DNA from: Certhia americana
Taxonomy: Eukaryota > Chordata > Aves > Passeriformes > Certhiidae
DNA: 64,000 bases
Reading direction: 5' to 3'
NCBI GenBank assembly: GCA_018697195.1
Contig: CM031879.1
Span: 25,913,660 to 25,977,659, forward strand
This document shows, in pieces, positions 37,337 through 50,130 of this stretch (position 1 is the stretch's first letter; every line of letters begins with the position of its first letter). Both the position numbers and the translations under genes were made by a program. A model generated the notes under the pieces. That model did not search any database. It saw nothing but the letters and a program-made list of their open reading frames with translations, and was not told the DNA's origin.

Positions 37337-37799
37337 TGCACAGCTGTGGCTGGATAACAGGTGCCCAACAAAGCTGCTTTCCTTAGCTGGATGGTGAGAA
37401 AAAACAGTACAAAAGGCTTTTGGGTTGGGATGAGAGGGAGATCACTCAGCAGTTACTGTCACAGGGAGAACAGACTCAGGGAAAAAGGATTTCATTTATT
37501 AGTAATCAAATCAAAGTAGGATAATGAGAAATAAAAAAATTAAATCTTAAAAACACCTCCCCACCACTACTGCCATATAGCCAGGCTTGACTTTACTACC
37601 AATTTTCTCTCTCCACCCCTCTCCAGCAACTCACGGGACGTGGAGTAACACATTGTCTCTACTGCTCCTTCCTCCTAAGTGGAAGTGGGTCCTGTCCATG
37701 GGAGTCCTCAATAAAGAACTCCAGTGTGAGTCCTTCCCAGTGGCTACAGTTCTTTACAATCTGCCCCAGCATGGGTCACTTCTATGGAGAGCAGTCCTT

Positions 37800-37800
<1 letters not shown>
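37337..37800 (-). mobile_element. Truncated ERVL LTR, relative of the 3.9-kb copy
   Basis: In minus orientation this is the 3' part of the same LTR family as 3906-4916. Shared plus-strand landmarks, in the same order, are the CAGGTGCCCAACAAAGC type segment, a GAGAAAA-rich segment, ATGAGAAATAAAA, CTTAAAAACACCTCCCC, GGAAGTGGGTCCTGTCCATG and the CAGYRTGGGTCACT unit. An AATAAA on the minus strand lies at 37495-37500. The 5' half of the LTR is missing: the match stops where the TAAC microsatellite begins. Whether the rest was lost or is hidden by the assembly gap cannot be told. Confidence 0.75.
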
Positions 37801-37852
<52 letters not shown>

Positions 37853-37862
37853 NNNNNNNNNN

Positions 37863-37909
<47 letters not shown>

Positions 37910-37910
37910 A
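37801..37910. repeat. (TAAC)n microsatellite containing an assembly gap
   Basis: Perfect TAAC units occupy 37801-37852 and 37863-37910 on both sides of a block of 10 N. The array is clearly longer than shown or could not be resolved. Confidence 0.97.
37853..37862. other. Assembly gap (10 N)
   Basis: Ten undetermined bases in the middle of the TAAC array. The round number suggests a placeholder and not a measured length. Confidence 0.99.
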
Positions 37911-39551
37911 CTAAACCTTAATTAAGAACCTATAACTCTATGTGTGTCTGTTACTGAAAAATGTCTAGGTTCATCTGGGTTCATCTCAGACTGTTCCGTA
38001 AGAAGAAAATATGATCTTTTTCCGCACCATCTCTATGTTCTAACTAGAAGACCAGATATGGGCTTCCTGGAAACTTTTGATTTCAGAGAATGTGGAACAG
38101 ACTAGAAATCTATATTTGGTCTGCAAAAACCTACAGGGCAAACTTAAAAACATATAATTATCAGTGAAAATGTAAATACCAGCTTTTATTTAATTTTGCT
38201 GGGTTTTATATAATTTTTTTGGCTTTTGCTTGTATCCTGCTGTGCTTCCACAGGCAAGTGGCTATATCTCTCTGATTCCACTGAAAATTTAATGTTAAAT
38301 CATTGTTCTGCTGTTGGACAGCAGAATCCTGAAAGGAATGCACTTCATGAGAAATTCCAGTAATTTTTGACCCTCAGCCACATCAGAGAGCCACATCAAC
38401 AATATTGATAAGGCTTCATATTACCGTCTCAGGAACATAACAAGGTTAAGACAATTGCTGTGTCAGCAAGATGCTGAGCTTTTGACTCATGCCTTTACAA
38501 AATCAAGGTTGGATTATTGCAATTTATTGTTGGCAGCTCTCCCAGACTGTTCACTATGTGGGGTGCATTTCACACAAAACTCAGCAGCCAAAACATTCAA
38601 ACACTAATGCAAAATTACCAAACATGACAAGTAGAAACATCACCACCAGACATGTGATGTTGAAATCCTGATCTGGTAAAGAAACAGCGAAACAAGCAGT
38701 TGTTTTAAAGATTGTGCTAAATCAGATATGATTTTATCTAAGGATTATCTGCTTGTCATTTTAGAAGATATCACTATATCTTTGGCAATACTTTGTTTCT
38801 TTCACTTCTGTGGAATGTCTTATTATGCTGACCTCTAAGCTTCTATTTAATTTAATTTTATTTTAATATCTAACTAATATCTTAATCTTGATATCAGTAT
38901 CTTGGATGGATTGGTCATTAGAATATCTTAATTCTTATTGTGCCCTGTATTTTTAGATTTAAAGTTATAAAAATAATGATAAAATCATATGTAAGATGTA
39001 CACTGTTTTTTAAGTTGGAACACTGTCAGGTTTACAGATGTTAATTCAATAATATCTGAAAATCTGAATCTATTTAGCACTTTCCATCTCAAGAGTTGAA
39101 AATGTTTTACAAATAATTATATATCCATATACACATAATTTGTGTTTTTGCAAAACAGAGAAGATACTATTTTTCTTTTTAAAATTGTCATTAATAATGA
39201 TATTAAAAAATAATAATAATAATAGTACCAGGAAATAATATCATGGAGGTCTAAAAAGCAAGAACTTTGAGTTTTGTGCCACTTATATAGTTGAAAGTAA
39301 AAAAAAAATTACAGAAAGGCTGTCTTTTCATGGTATTTAACACAGCAAGACATACCAAATTCAGTGAAGACACTTTTGGTTTGGCTTAGACTTTTAATAA
39401 GAGTGGCAAAAAGAAAGTTATCTATATAAAGTCCAACTGCTCTATTTTGCCTATACAAGAGTTAGGCAAAATTATAGAAGTTTTTTACTATTGCCAATGC
39501 ATCCCTTTGTTGTTAATAGAAGCACCATGCTGAGTTCTGAGGGATAATGGA
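37911..39551. other. Unique AT-rich sequence
   Basis: No gene or repeat family was recognised. A/T low-complexity sequence lies at about 38845-38890 and a short AAT run near 39205-39222. Confidence 0.5.
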
Positions 39552-40125
39552 AACACAGAATAATTTATGTTGGAAAGAATCTCTGAAAGTCGCTTAGTCT
39601 GACCTCCTGCTTAGGGAAAACCTACATTAGGTTTTTCAGAGGCTTGTCCAGTCTTGTTATAATTATCTCTGATTATGGACAATCACAGCCACTGTGCTTC
39701 CTCCTCCTCTATTGTCTGACCACCGATGTGGTACAAAAAGTTATTCCTATTTCTAGTCAGAATTTCCCAAGCCCAACTTGTGTCCTTTGTCTCTAACCTT
39801 TCCAGTCAGAGAAGAATCCAATTAGATAGCTGAAGAAGTAAAAATGGTACGTTTTATTCTTATATTCTTTCAGCTAGACAAACCTGTTTCCTACAACTTT
39901 TCCTTGTACCTCTGTGCTCCATCCCCTTATGCTGATGGCCATCCACAGGCCTCAATGCAGAAGGCTTTTCTTGCTCTGTGTAGTGCAAGACCGGGGACAA
40001 TACCCCAGATGTGGGCTTACAAATGCCAGATGTCAATCATTTCTCTTGACATCTTAATTACTCTTGCTGATACATCTTAGGATACACCTAATTTTCTTTG
40101 CAGATGCTTCTTTGACTGCATAAAA
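39552..40125 (-). mobile_element. CR1 LINE fragment reaching into ORF2
   Basis: Minus orientation with a degraded 3' end near 39552 (plus strand ACACAGAATAATTTATGTTG). Ordered plus-strand landmarks follow: GGAAAGAATCTCTGAAAGTC, GACCTCCTGCTTAGG, TGTCCAGTC, AAAAGTTATTCCTA and CAACTTGTGTCCTTTGTCTC. Then, in the ORF2 C-terminal part, come ATACCCCAGATGTGGGCTTA and TCTCTTGACATCTTAATTAC. This is the usual layout of the 3' UTR plus the end of the reverse-transcriptase ORF. Divergence is high, so it is an old copy. The 78-codon plus-strand frame at 39844-40080 is antisense to CR1. Confidence 0.8.
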
Positions 40126-42296
40126 ACTCTGTCCCAGATTTGCCTCTCTATTTACTTCCCTTCCCACAGACTGAGCCAAACCACTGGTGAGATGATAACT
40201 TTAAATTCTGTCTGTACTGATGAGAAGCATCAAGCTGAGTTTGGGATGGAATGAGAAAATGAGTATACTATAAAACTGGTATGTGTCTTGAGTTCATACC
40301 TACACGCTGGAGTTACGACATTTAATGTACAGCTTGTTCTTGTGATGGTCTTTGCAGACTCCCTGAGGATCAGGTCTGGTAGGCTAGTGGTTATTTTTGA
40401 AAAATATGCTACTGTCCATTATTGACTCCATCTGTCAGATCTTTTCTAGCACACAGATGCTGTGTGATCCCATACACATATTTTTCATTAGCATATTTAG
40501 TATAGTGGACAATGTAGATCATACCTGGACATAAATGTATAAAATTTGTGAGTGTTAAAGGTATTCTTCTAAAAGAGCACTGATGATAGTGTCTTCAACT
40601 GCCCCTGACCTCTCTGACACAGATGCTAACAACCCATTTTCCCTATGTCACAGAGCTCTAATAACCTGTTCCCTGCTGGTACCTGGCTCTGCTCCACTGG
40701 TAATGATCACTCACTTTCTCTGAATTTGTTTCATCAAAAAAAGAAGAAATTAAACCAGGACCATTCAACTATAAGACAAAATTTTTGTTCATAAAATTGT
40801 GTTCTTGATTTTAAATGAAACATTGAATGTCTGCTTTATCATATCAAGAAACAAACAAACAAATAAACAAAACAAGACAAAGTCATTTAGCTTCAATAGT
40901 CTTATGATTCTTGCATTCTTATTTAAACCAAGTTCTTGGTCAGAATATGTAGCCACATATTATGTGTCCTTCATCCACCAATGATATCTTTAATCGATGA
41001 GATAACGATTGAGCAATATCCAAAAATTTAAAAATTCCTTCTTAGATGAAGATCCAACTCAACACAAAGTCCTTCAAAAAGGTTCAGACTTGAACATTTA
41101 CTTTAAAACTCTCTGTCTCATGCCCGAATTGCTAAGGATACAAGAATAAATTTCCACTCATGGATGTAAATACCAGTATTTCCAGGTATCCTTCTGCTAC
41201 TTCAAATGCACAAATATAAACTTTATATCTAAAGATTCAACAGGGTAGTATCTTTTATTCTAAGTATACATTGACAGCATTTTCTTGTTTGAATTGTTTT
41301 AGTTAATTGTATGCGAATTATCACAATATTAGAGAATAAGTATAAGAGAATAAGACAATATGACTTTTTAATACTAAAGTTTTACATTGGCACCTGTAAT
41401 CACGTATATGGTAGCTGCAAAATTATTAGGAAATTGTTTGTCAAAGAGACACTAAAAGCCTCATTAGAAACAATGTTATATCTTGTTATATCACAAGTTA
41501 AAGAATTTATATGACAAATTTTTAATGGATAATTTATTCCTTGCAGAAGAAAAATGCTTGAAAATATTGAATACATCAGTAAAAAAATTTAGGGACTTTC
41601 ACATAATTCTCATGATTTCTGTAAAAATTTCCTTATGAATTTAACTGTAGGAAGAATTGCAAAGATTACACAGTTCTCCTGTCCCTGTAAATTTGTGTAG
41701 ATATAATAGCAGATATAACATACGTAGTTATTGTGTAGACTGAATTATTAAGTATCAAGTATGGATTTTTCTCAATTACAATGGAAGGTTTCAATAAGAT
41801 CAGTCTGATTTTTGATGTTGTGGAGAATTTCTGTCACCTCTTGTCCAGATAGTTTTCATGCAGATTAAAGAAGCTAGAGTGATTTTTCTCATGTGTCAAC
41901 ACACAGAGAGAGCTATTCTGGATGCTAAGAAAACTACACTATTTCTTCTTTTCATACAAATCAGGGTATCATCATAAAATTTTGCCTCTACATATTGTAG
42001 AAGGATGGAAGAAGATGGATACCTAGAAAAAACTTGTTTACTCAAAATATGCAAACCAGTTACTGATGGTAAATATTTGTTTCCTTAAACAGGGACAGGT
42101 CCAGATAACAAATCTTGTAGCTGCAGTCCATCTTATCACATATCTAGAGTACCCTAAACATAAAAAGAAACTGTCTTAACCCTCTTCTACTTGTGAGATT
42201 TTCTGAGATTTATGAGACCTAAGAACAGATATGTCCAGATAGGATAGCCAGTCCTTCTCTGACTCAGAGGTGTCAAGTAGGTATCTCAATGTCTTT
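40126..42296. other. Unique AT-rich sequence
   Basis: No gene or repeat family was recognised. A CAAA-rich run lies at about 40847-40880. Confidence 0.5.
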
Positions 42297-42524
42297 CAGA
42301 GTTACTTTAAGAAATTCTTCACTAGGAGGGTGGTGAGGCACTGGAACAGATTGCTCAGAGAAGTTGTGGGTGTCTCATCCCTAGCAGTGTTCAAGGCCAG
42401 GTTGGATGGGGCTTAGAGCAAACCTATGTTGTGGGAGGTGTCCCTGCCCATGACACAGAGGCTGGAACTAGAAGATTTTTAAATCCCTCCCAATCCAAAC
42501 CATGATTCTGTAATTCCATGATTC
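42297..42524 (+). mobile_element. CR1 LINE 3' end
   Basis: Plus orientation. Ordered landmarks are AGAAATTCTTCACTAGGAGG, GTGAGGCACTGGAACAGATT, CAAGGCCAGGTTGGATGGGG, GGAGGTGTCCCTGCCCATGA, GGCTGGAACTAGAAGATTTT and the terminal CCATGATTCTGTAATTCCAT with octamer-like ATTCTGTA/ATTCCATG units. It is a 5'-truncated copy of about 230 bp with a well-preserved 3' terminus, and appears younger than the other CR1 pieces. Confidence 0.93.
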
Positions 42525-45399
42525 ATATCATCTTTACAACACCTCCCAACAAGGAACCAGAAATGTCTGCTTGATGTAAGCTGAAATGCAACATGATGGG
42601 ACGAAACTCTTTGACCATTCTGATATATTGCCCTGACAGAGGAATTCAGCGCATCCCTGTGGGGCCTGCTGCCAGTCACAAATTTGACATTAGTGCTTTA
42701 TCTTACCAAGGACTAAGCACTGGTCCCTGAACTTAGCAGACCTCTGTCAAGGGCCAAAAAAAATAATTTGCACCCTTATTGCAGGAAAATGTCTCCAGAT
42801 GATACAAATATAACAACTACCCACTGTTTTCTCATTATTGTCAGTATATATTAGTTAGAATACTAACCCCCTACAGATGACCAATTTATAAATAGAATAA
42901 ATAAAAATCAAGTGAGATGAGATTACATTAAATTATAAAATAAAATAAAACATAAAATATAAATCAGTCATACTAATGTCCTTGCAGGAAAGGTACTTTG
43001 AGTTCTTTCCACAAAAAAAAAAAAAAAAAACAAAAAAAAAAAAACTACTGGTATTCTAGATACATGTAAAATGCTAGATATAATCTGCATTCCTAAGATT
43101 GAAGTGACCTTTTACTGGGACCATATTTGATGATTTTGTTTCAGTCTTCAAGTCAATTTAGTTTTAAAAGAGTAGCCATACATTTAGACCTGTCTGCTGG
43201 TCTCTGAATTTATTCAATATGATCTTCTTTAACCATCTGGGCAAGTTCAGGTTTTATTTTATTTCTCTCCCTAATGGGGCTTCTTTTACTGCATGCAGTT
43301 TTGGCAGGATACCAGCGACTATATCTGTGAGGTACATTCTGTCCAGAATGCCTGGTAGCCTGTTAATCATTTCACATGTTTGTTTAAGACTGTCTTATGA
43401 ATCTTCTTCAGAAATGATCTATAAATTCATTTGCTTATCTGCATTTGCAGACTACCCTTAAGTCAGGCTTAAACTATGTGTATGGTGGGTCTGCCCACAA
43501 AATTTAATTTAATCACTGAAATTCAGAGCTAACTTCAGAAGATAATATTTGATCACTGCCTTACCTGCACTACCAGGCAAGAGAAAAGACCTGGAATCTA
43601 AAATAATGTACAATAGTCAATACAAAACCAGGTATCTAAATGGAGCATTTGTGCTAATTGAGTTAAAAATGTCAAGTGCATAATTTAGATATTTATTGCA
43701 GTTTTCAGCTAATGTCTTTAGCTTACACCAATTACAGTCATCTCTTATTGGGCCTTAACACTGTGGTGCAGTTGGCATGATCTAATGGCATAACTAACAA
43801 TTTATTATGTATCATAGATCAGCATGGATTTAAAACACTATTACTAGGGTTAAAAACTGAGGAGTTTGCTTTGACATAAATCTGTATTTTATGGATAAGA
43901 GGTGTATCTATTCCTTTTATTATGTACTAAAATATTTAGAGTAAAACTCATGAATATGTTTATGACATTCAAAAATTTACTAGCTGACATTTATTCCTTG
44001 TGTGAAATTTGTATTTGATTATGAAAATTTAAGAGAAACTATAGGCATTAGTTGATTTACACAATGGAATTGCTCGTGAAGATTTCTTATGTGTCACCAT
44101 AACATTTAAGGTATAATAAAAAGGTGTAAAAAAAAAAATTACAGCTACTATGTGGCAAATTATTCAATTTAATCTTCTGAAGAGAATTTTATTGGCAATG
44201 TTTGGTAGCTGACCTTTACCTGCATGACACTTTCAACAAGAAATGTCAAGAAAGATTATAAATTACTTTTACAGCACATTTGTAGTTTATAAAATTCATT
44301 TTGGATCATTTAAGAAAACCCACACACTACATAAACATCCTGCTATAACAGAGGTGTTTGGCAAGTCAGAGCACCATGAAGAGGAACTTGATTTTTTACA
44401 GATCATAAAAGAATGGAAGTGGTAGGGGCCAAACTGTGACACTTCACTCATTTTAAATTGTTCCTAATTTTATGAATGTATGTACTTACTATAATGGAAC
44501 AATAGAGTAAGATGATGTTAAGTATGAGACATCAGTCTGTGCCTCTATGTACTGCTTCCTCTCAAGGAGTGCACTGACTACATCAAATATCTTGAGAACT
44601 TCGCTCATGAAAATACTTCTATATATAAATTTGGGAAAAAACCAAACCTCTTCTCTAAAATGGATCCAAAGCAAGGCAGTAGAAAAGCACCTAACTCTAT
44701 ATTTCTCCCTGAACTTATATCCAAATTTTACAGCTTTTCTAAAGAAGTTTTGCCAGAGATGGAAGTAAAGCATCTAATTGTGGGCTAGAAAAATTATTTG
44801 TCTGAGATTAATTTTTTCGTGTTGTGGATACTCTAGATCTCTTCAGCTGAGTAATTCATCCTGTTCTCCATTCATAGCTGGTAGAAAAAATAGGCACTTT
44901 TAGGGCACAATTTATCTAGTCTGAAATAGGTCGCTTAAATAATTTGAATTCACTCTGAAAACACATAGGTATTCACCGAGTACAAAAGAGACCTAAGCTC
45001 AGATGTAGATGTTTTTATTTGGGTTATCAAAATATCACCACTCTTGTTTAATCAATGGAAGATTAATGAACATTCAGTAAAAAAATTCTCATGCAACACA
45101 TAGTATTTTTTTTTTATTTTCATGAAACAGTGGAGTTGTCTAGTGCAAAAATAGGCTTTTTAAAGTATATTAACAGTGAGAGAAGGTCTCAGGAAAATAA
45201 TTGTCTCATACTTGTTGAAGATGGCCACCTGACCAATAGGGACTAAGAAAATGCAGAAGCATTAGATGTTTTTTGCTGTAGTTTTTAATGTTAAAGGTAA
45301 ACCGTGTTCTTCTCAGTTACCTGAGATGGAGCTCCGCAACTATGGGAACTTTTGACTGGTTTTGAACCCTGAAATTGTATGAGCTTAATGTTCTAAGTC
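42525..45399. other. Unique AT-rich sequence with one A-rich tract
   Basis: An interrupted poly-A tract lies at 43013-43044 and A/T low-complexity sequence at about 42925-42965. No gene or RNA was recognised; frames up to 94 codons (44489-44773) have no domain and are overlapped by an equally long antisense frame. Confidence 0.5.
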
Positions 45400-46561
45400 A
45401 ATAGAATCTGATGGATTTCATCCTAGAGTACTGAAGGGCATAATGGATGTTACTGCAGGACCCCTCTCCATCATCCATCAGCCAAGTTGTGGGGAGTTTG
45501 GGAAGATTACTGTTGACTGGAAGACAGCCAATGTTATCTCAATTTACAAGAAAGACATAAGGGATTTAGAAAACTGTTAAAAATTTCTGTAGCTTTAAAA
45601 ACAACTGAAAAAAGGCCTGATATTCTAACCTTACTTCCTAAAAAAATTATGGAGAAGATCAAATTGATCCTATTGAAAGGCATTTAAAGGATGATAAAAT
45701 GATCAAACTCAGTCAACGTGGGTTCACAAAGGGTAAGGGCTGTTTGCCTTGCAGAGGGATCTAGATAGATTGGACTAGACTATGGTTAATGGGATGAAAT
45801 TTAATATCGAATGACAGATTCTGTAGGTAGGATGGCATAACACCAGGCATGAATTGGGAGAGGAGCAGCTGGAAAGAAGTCCTGCAGAGAGTCCTGCAGG
45901 TGAGCAGGCTCAATGTGTATCACTGGTGTATCCTGGCAGCCAAGAAGACAAACTCCATCCTGAAGGGCATCAAGCACAGCATCACCACCTGATCAAAAGA
46001 GTTGATTATCCCACTGTATTCAGCATTGGTGTGGCTTTAGCTTGAGTGCTGAGCACAGGTCTGGGCCCCACAAATTAAGGAAGATGTTAAGTCACTCAAA
46101 CGTGTCCAGAGAAAGAAAAGAAAGCTGGTAAAAGTGGTGGAAGGAATGTCCTATGAGCAGCAGTTGGGGACTTGGGGTTTCTCTAGTTTGGAGATAAAGA
46201 GACTGAGGAGTGATCTCATTGCTTTCTATGCCTTGCTGAGGAGGGAAGACGGGGAAAGGGAGGTGCTGAACTCCTCTCCCTGGGATTCAGTGATAAGATT
46301 TATGGGAATGGTTCAAAGATGTGTCATGAGAGGATCAGACCAGAAAAGGTAAAATTTCTCTACCAAGATGGTGGTCAAACACTGGAACAGGCTTCCTAGA
46401 GAGGTGGTTGATGCTCCAAGTCTGTCAGTGTTTAAGATGCAATTGGAAAATGCCCTGAGTAACACAATTTAATTTCTGTTTAGCCCTAAATTTGTCAGGA
46501 AGCTGTAGTAGATGGTCGTTGTACATCTCTTCTAACTGAAATAGACTGTTCTGTTCTGTTC
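45400..46561 (+). mobile_element. CR1 LINE with deleted reverse-transcriptase core
   Basis: Plus orientation, about 1.16 kb. It opens in ORF2 (AATAGAATCTGATGGATTTC, GTTGACTGGAAGACAGCCAA, AAAATTATGGAGAAGATC, AACGTGGGTTCACAAAGGGT), then jumps near 45750 to GCAGAGGGATCTAGATAGAT. That sequence lies after the catalytic Asp-Asp motif in intact CR1, so the palm domain is missing. The C-terminal ORF2 frame is readable as IIPLYSALV at 46005-46031 but is closed by TGA at 45990-45992 just before it. The 3' UTR blocks follow (CACTGGAACAGGCTTCCTAG), and the element ends in CTGTTCTGTTCTGTTC at 46561, the tail type of one CR1 subfamily. It is non-functional. The longer frame at 45854-46045 is in a different phase from the RT. 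Confidence 0.93.
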
Positions 46562-49500
46562 AATGCTTCAAGGTTCTCCTTTACAATACTTCTGGTTTAG
46601 GTGTCTTTGCTCATTCTCTTGAAAAGGTCAATTACTGTATTGATTCAACTATTAGGTCAATATGGTTAGATAGCATGTATTTTTTGGCTAATAAATATAT
46701 AATATATAAATAAAATATAATAAATCTGCATATTCTTTGTTCTTTCAGTTTCTTCAGGGCACAGGTGTTTTACTGCTTTTAAATAATCCTTCACACATCT
46801 ATGTTATTTCCTCTCAAGTATTGATATGGCTGTTTGATAGCATAAAGTGTGATGCTGAAAGAGAAAATGGCAATTATTCAGCTTAAAACAGCATCAGAAA
46901 GTTCATGTGAAGCAAGTCCTTTATTTTTTACTTATAAATTGTAGAATTGTAACATTTTTTATTCTAATCAATCTTTTGAAGAAACTGCTGTCTGTTGCAC
47001 TCCCAGTGAAGAGAAACTTCATTTACAGAATGTACAGAGAAACAGCATGTACAGAAATGCTATTAGCCTAACATCACTAATCATAAACCAGTCTCCCTTT
47101 GGCTTAACTGCTTAGCAAATATCAAGAATTTTTCCTTAAATTTAATGTTATGGACACACTAATAGAGAAAACAGTCAAGGCAAATTTAGGCTGGATTTGC
47201 AACACTGCACCACTACCAAAATACCACATAACTCAAATGAAAAGAGGTGTGCAGAACCTGACACCTTGTTTAGAGAAATACATAATGAGTAAAGTACTTC
47301 TGCTTACTGGAAAGAGTTGAAGATTCCGAAAGTAATTTAATTTATGAATGTTATTTTCATTTTCATACTAGTCAGCTGGAAAACAGAAGTGAAGTCAATT
47401 TTATTGTCTTGGTTTTGTTCAGCCCATATCCAATACTACTGGAGTGTCCACTCCAACCCTAAAAGAGCAAGGGGTGTTCATGCTTTAGAAATGCTTTATC
47501 TGATGCATCAAAATGTCTCTTGTGAACAAAGCTAAACAACTCCTGCAGACAGAATAAACTCACAGCATGTAAAGGTTCATACAGTTGGTTAGCAACAGGG
47601 GGAAGGGACACTTCACTGAAGATCCACACCAACTCTCACCTCTCAAGCTTAAGGAAGAGCCATAAACGCAAAACAATTTCAGATTCAAAAGAGGTTCTCA
47701 ACTGTAATTCTTTATTTCATTGGACACCAAAAACATTTGACTTAGTGGAAACACTGGTTTCATTACACATTGTTTATTTGTGCTACTTTCAGTTGCAGAA
47801 AGTAATGCTGTGTCTCTAACAGCAATCCAAACATTGTTTCTTCCCTTTGCCCAGATGTTTCATAGATACCAAACACCTACTTTCCTTCTTGGATTATCTT
47901 ATTAACATGACTAAGTTAAACTGAGAGCAATTATTCCCAGACTATACTTAGCTTGAATTATGTTATTTCTAGGTCTGAATGGCATCTGGAAACTTATATG
48001 CCTGAAAAGTTCTGCCTTTTCTTCCAGGTACAGCCATGCAATCTAGTAAAAAACAATGCTGCTTTATATGACTTGTCCTTTTTCTATATGTAGAGAATTA
48101 TCATTGTTACATCACTTACTGCAAAATGCTATTATTCCACAATTTTAAAGGGGAAATAAAATATACAAAAAAAATCAGAGTGAATCTTATAGTGGACTTC
48201 GTGGTAAAGTGAGTTTCTGTTGAAATGTTGTGTTTGATGTTGATGTGCATGACATTTCATTTATTGAATACTGCAGACAGAGGCCAAAGGTTGCTTGAAA
48301 CAACTTTCAGTGTTCTCTGCTTCTAGAAACCCACTCCAAGATTATAATCAAGCATTTATTTATAAACCACTAGGGTTACAGTAGGATGATTTGGCATTTA
48401 TAAACAAGTCTCTTGTTTGCTGTATTTTATGTGTATATGTGGACACCCACAGACTTTACACATAGGATATAATTTCCAGAGGTGTTTTTTGCCCTGTGTA
48501 GAATGGGAATCAATTTTGCATGGTAGCTGCCTTTTCCCAGCAGCTAGCATTTCCACAGCTGGTTGCTGTTTCACTCACCCATACCCTTCTATCACATATT
48601 TTTTTCAGCAGGCCTCTTGCATGCCCAGAGAAAGAAAATGTCTATCCACAAATCAAAAGCTGTAAAAAAAGGCTATTGAAAGGATTCTTTTTCTTTTGTG
48701 ATTACAGAAAGCCCACACCTTTTCTCTTCAGACCTAACTGCTACAAAGTCATGGGTTAAAGAAATGTGAATTTGAATTGTTTATTTTGACAAATAATATC
48801 AAAATTTAAATTTTATTACATTAAATAACACATCCATCTTAGTATTAAAAAATAATGGTTTATATGAAGTATTGTTATGCTTTTGTTTCCTTGTTTATCA
48901 GAACTTTCTAGCCATGTCTGTAACTGAAGTAGCAGAGCACAGCCTCTCCAAGACAAAGATTTCAACAGAGAAAGTGTGATTAGAAGAAGCTTGTGAAAAT
49001 ATTTTCAGATAAGTCTAAAATTTCAATGCACAGAAAGGACTCACTACCTCCTGCTGTTGAATCTATTGAAAAAAATACTTGTAATAGTTTTTATACATGT
49101 TTTTGATGAACTGAAGTGATTGACAGTTGCCACGATGTTTGAAGAAGTTCTAAATGATAAGTGAGGGTGAGGACATTTAAAGACTTTCTTCATTCTAATT
49201 AACTGATGGTAATGATAGATGTATTCTCAAGGCAATGACATTATCCCTTCAGGCAAGGACAAAATAGTCCTGTTTGTTCCAGTATAGATAAAGATTTGAT
49301 TTGCCTGTTTATCATAGGAGAACTGACATGAACTTTAATCATTCAGCTGATGAATTAAGAGATGCAAAACTGTAAGAAATGCATAATTTATTTTACAAAT
49401 TAATAGATGTCATAAGCATTGAAAATCACACTGTATTAAACAGCCCATAATGCTTTCCAAACCATTTTGATCACCAAGTAAGTGAGAACACCTTAATGAT

Positions 49501-50130
49501 TACTCTAATGTATTATACAGGGTCACAGAGAAGCACTTGTGAAACCTTGTCAGACCAAGGAGTCTCTGTCTCCTTGTCTTAGAAATTACTCCTGCTACAA
49601 TAGAGTCAACTGGAAGAATTTTGTGCTTCAGGAGTGTCTGCACAGCATCCTTAACTGAAGGGACATGGAGAGATGGCTTTAAGATAGAAGACAGACTTTG
49701 CATCCTACACCTAAGGCATGAGCAGGAATTTTGTTCTGTCTCCCTTACCTGTAAAGAAGCTCCAGCAGGAAGGAGGAGCAGACAATCAAGGACAGGTACC
49801 TCTGGAAGACTGGTTAGGTCTCCCATGTTAATCCCTTACCCTCCTGCACATGACAGGAATTCTTATATCATCAAGATTTATCTTCCAAGGAAGAAAGGAT
49901 GAGAGAGATGAAATGAAAATTGAGCAGAATATTAAAAACCCTCAAAGGGCTGTGTTTATATCTCTTTTATTATTCAGTTCTCCTAAGAGCTGCCATTTAG
50001 CATTAAGTATTTTGAGAATATCTTTTGTATGGTAATGACTGTCATCAGTCATAATATTCATTGGTGTCCGTGCTTTTTATGTCTTAGATGAACACCTCTG
50101 CCATTACACAGTTATAATTTCTGCAATGAG
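46562..50130. other. Unique AT-rich sequence
   Basis: A/T low-complexity sequence lies at about 46686-46730. The 108-codon minus-strand frame at 49500-49826 is the longest repeat-free frame in the window, but has no recognisable domain and is overlapped by a 93-codon plus-strand frame. Confidence 0.5.

Noticed and set aside
37801..37910. Regular repeats as a CRISPR-like array or satellite
   Set aside because: A plain 4-bp microsatellite without spacers, in vertebrate DNA.
45854..46352. Frames of 63 and 72 codons as possible small proteins
   Set aside because: They lie in a degraded CR1 copy. The true RT-derived frame is another phase, carries a stop at 45990-45992, and the second frame covers the CR1 3' region.
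49500..49826. 108-codon minus-strand frame outside known repeats
   Set aside because: It has no recognisable domain, an equally plausible 93-codon frame runs on the other strand, and one frame of this length is expected by chance in 64 kb.
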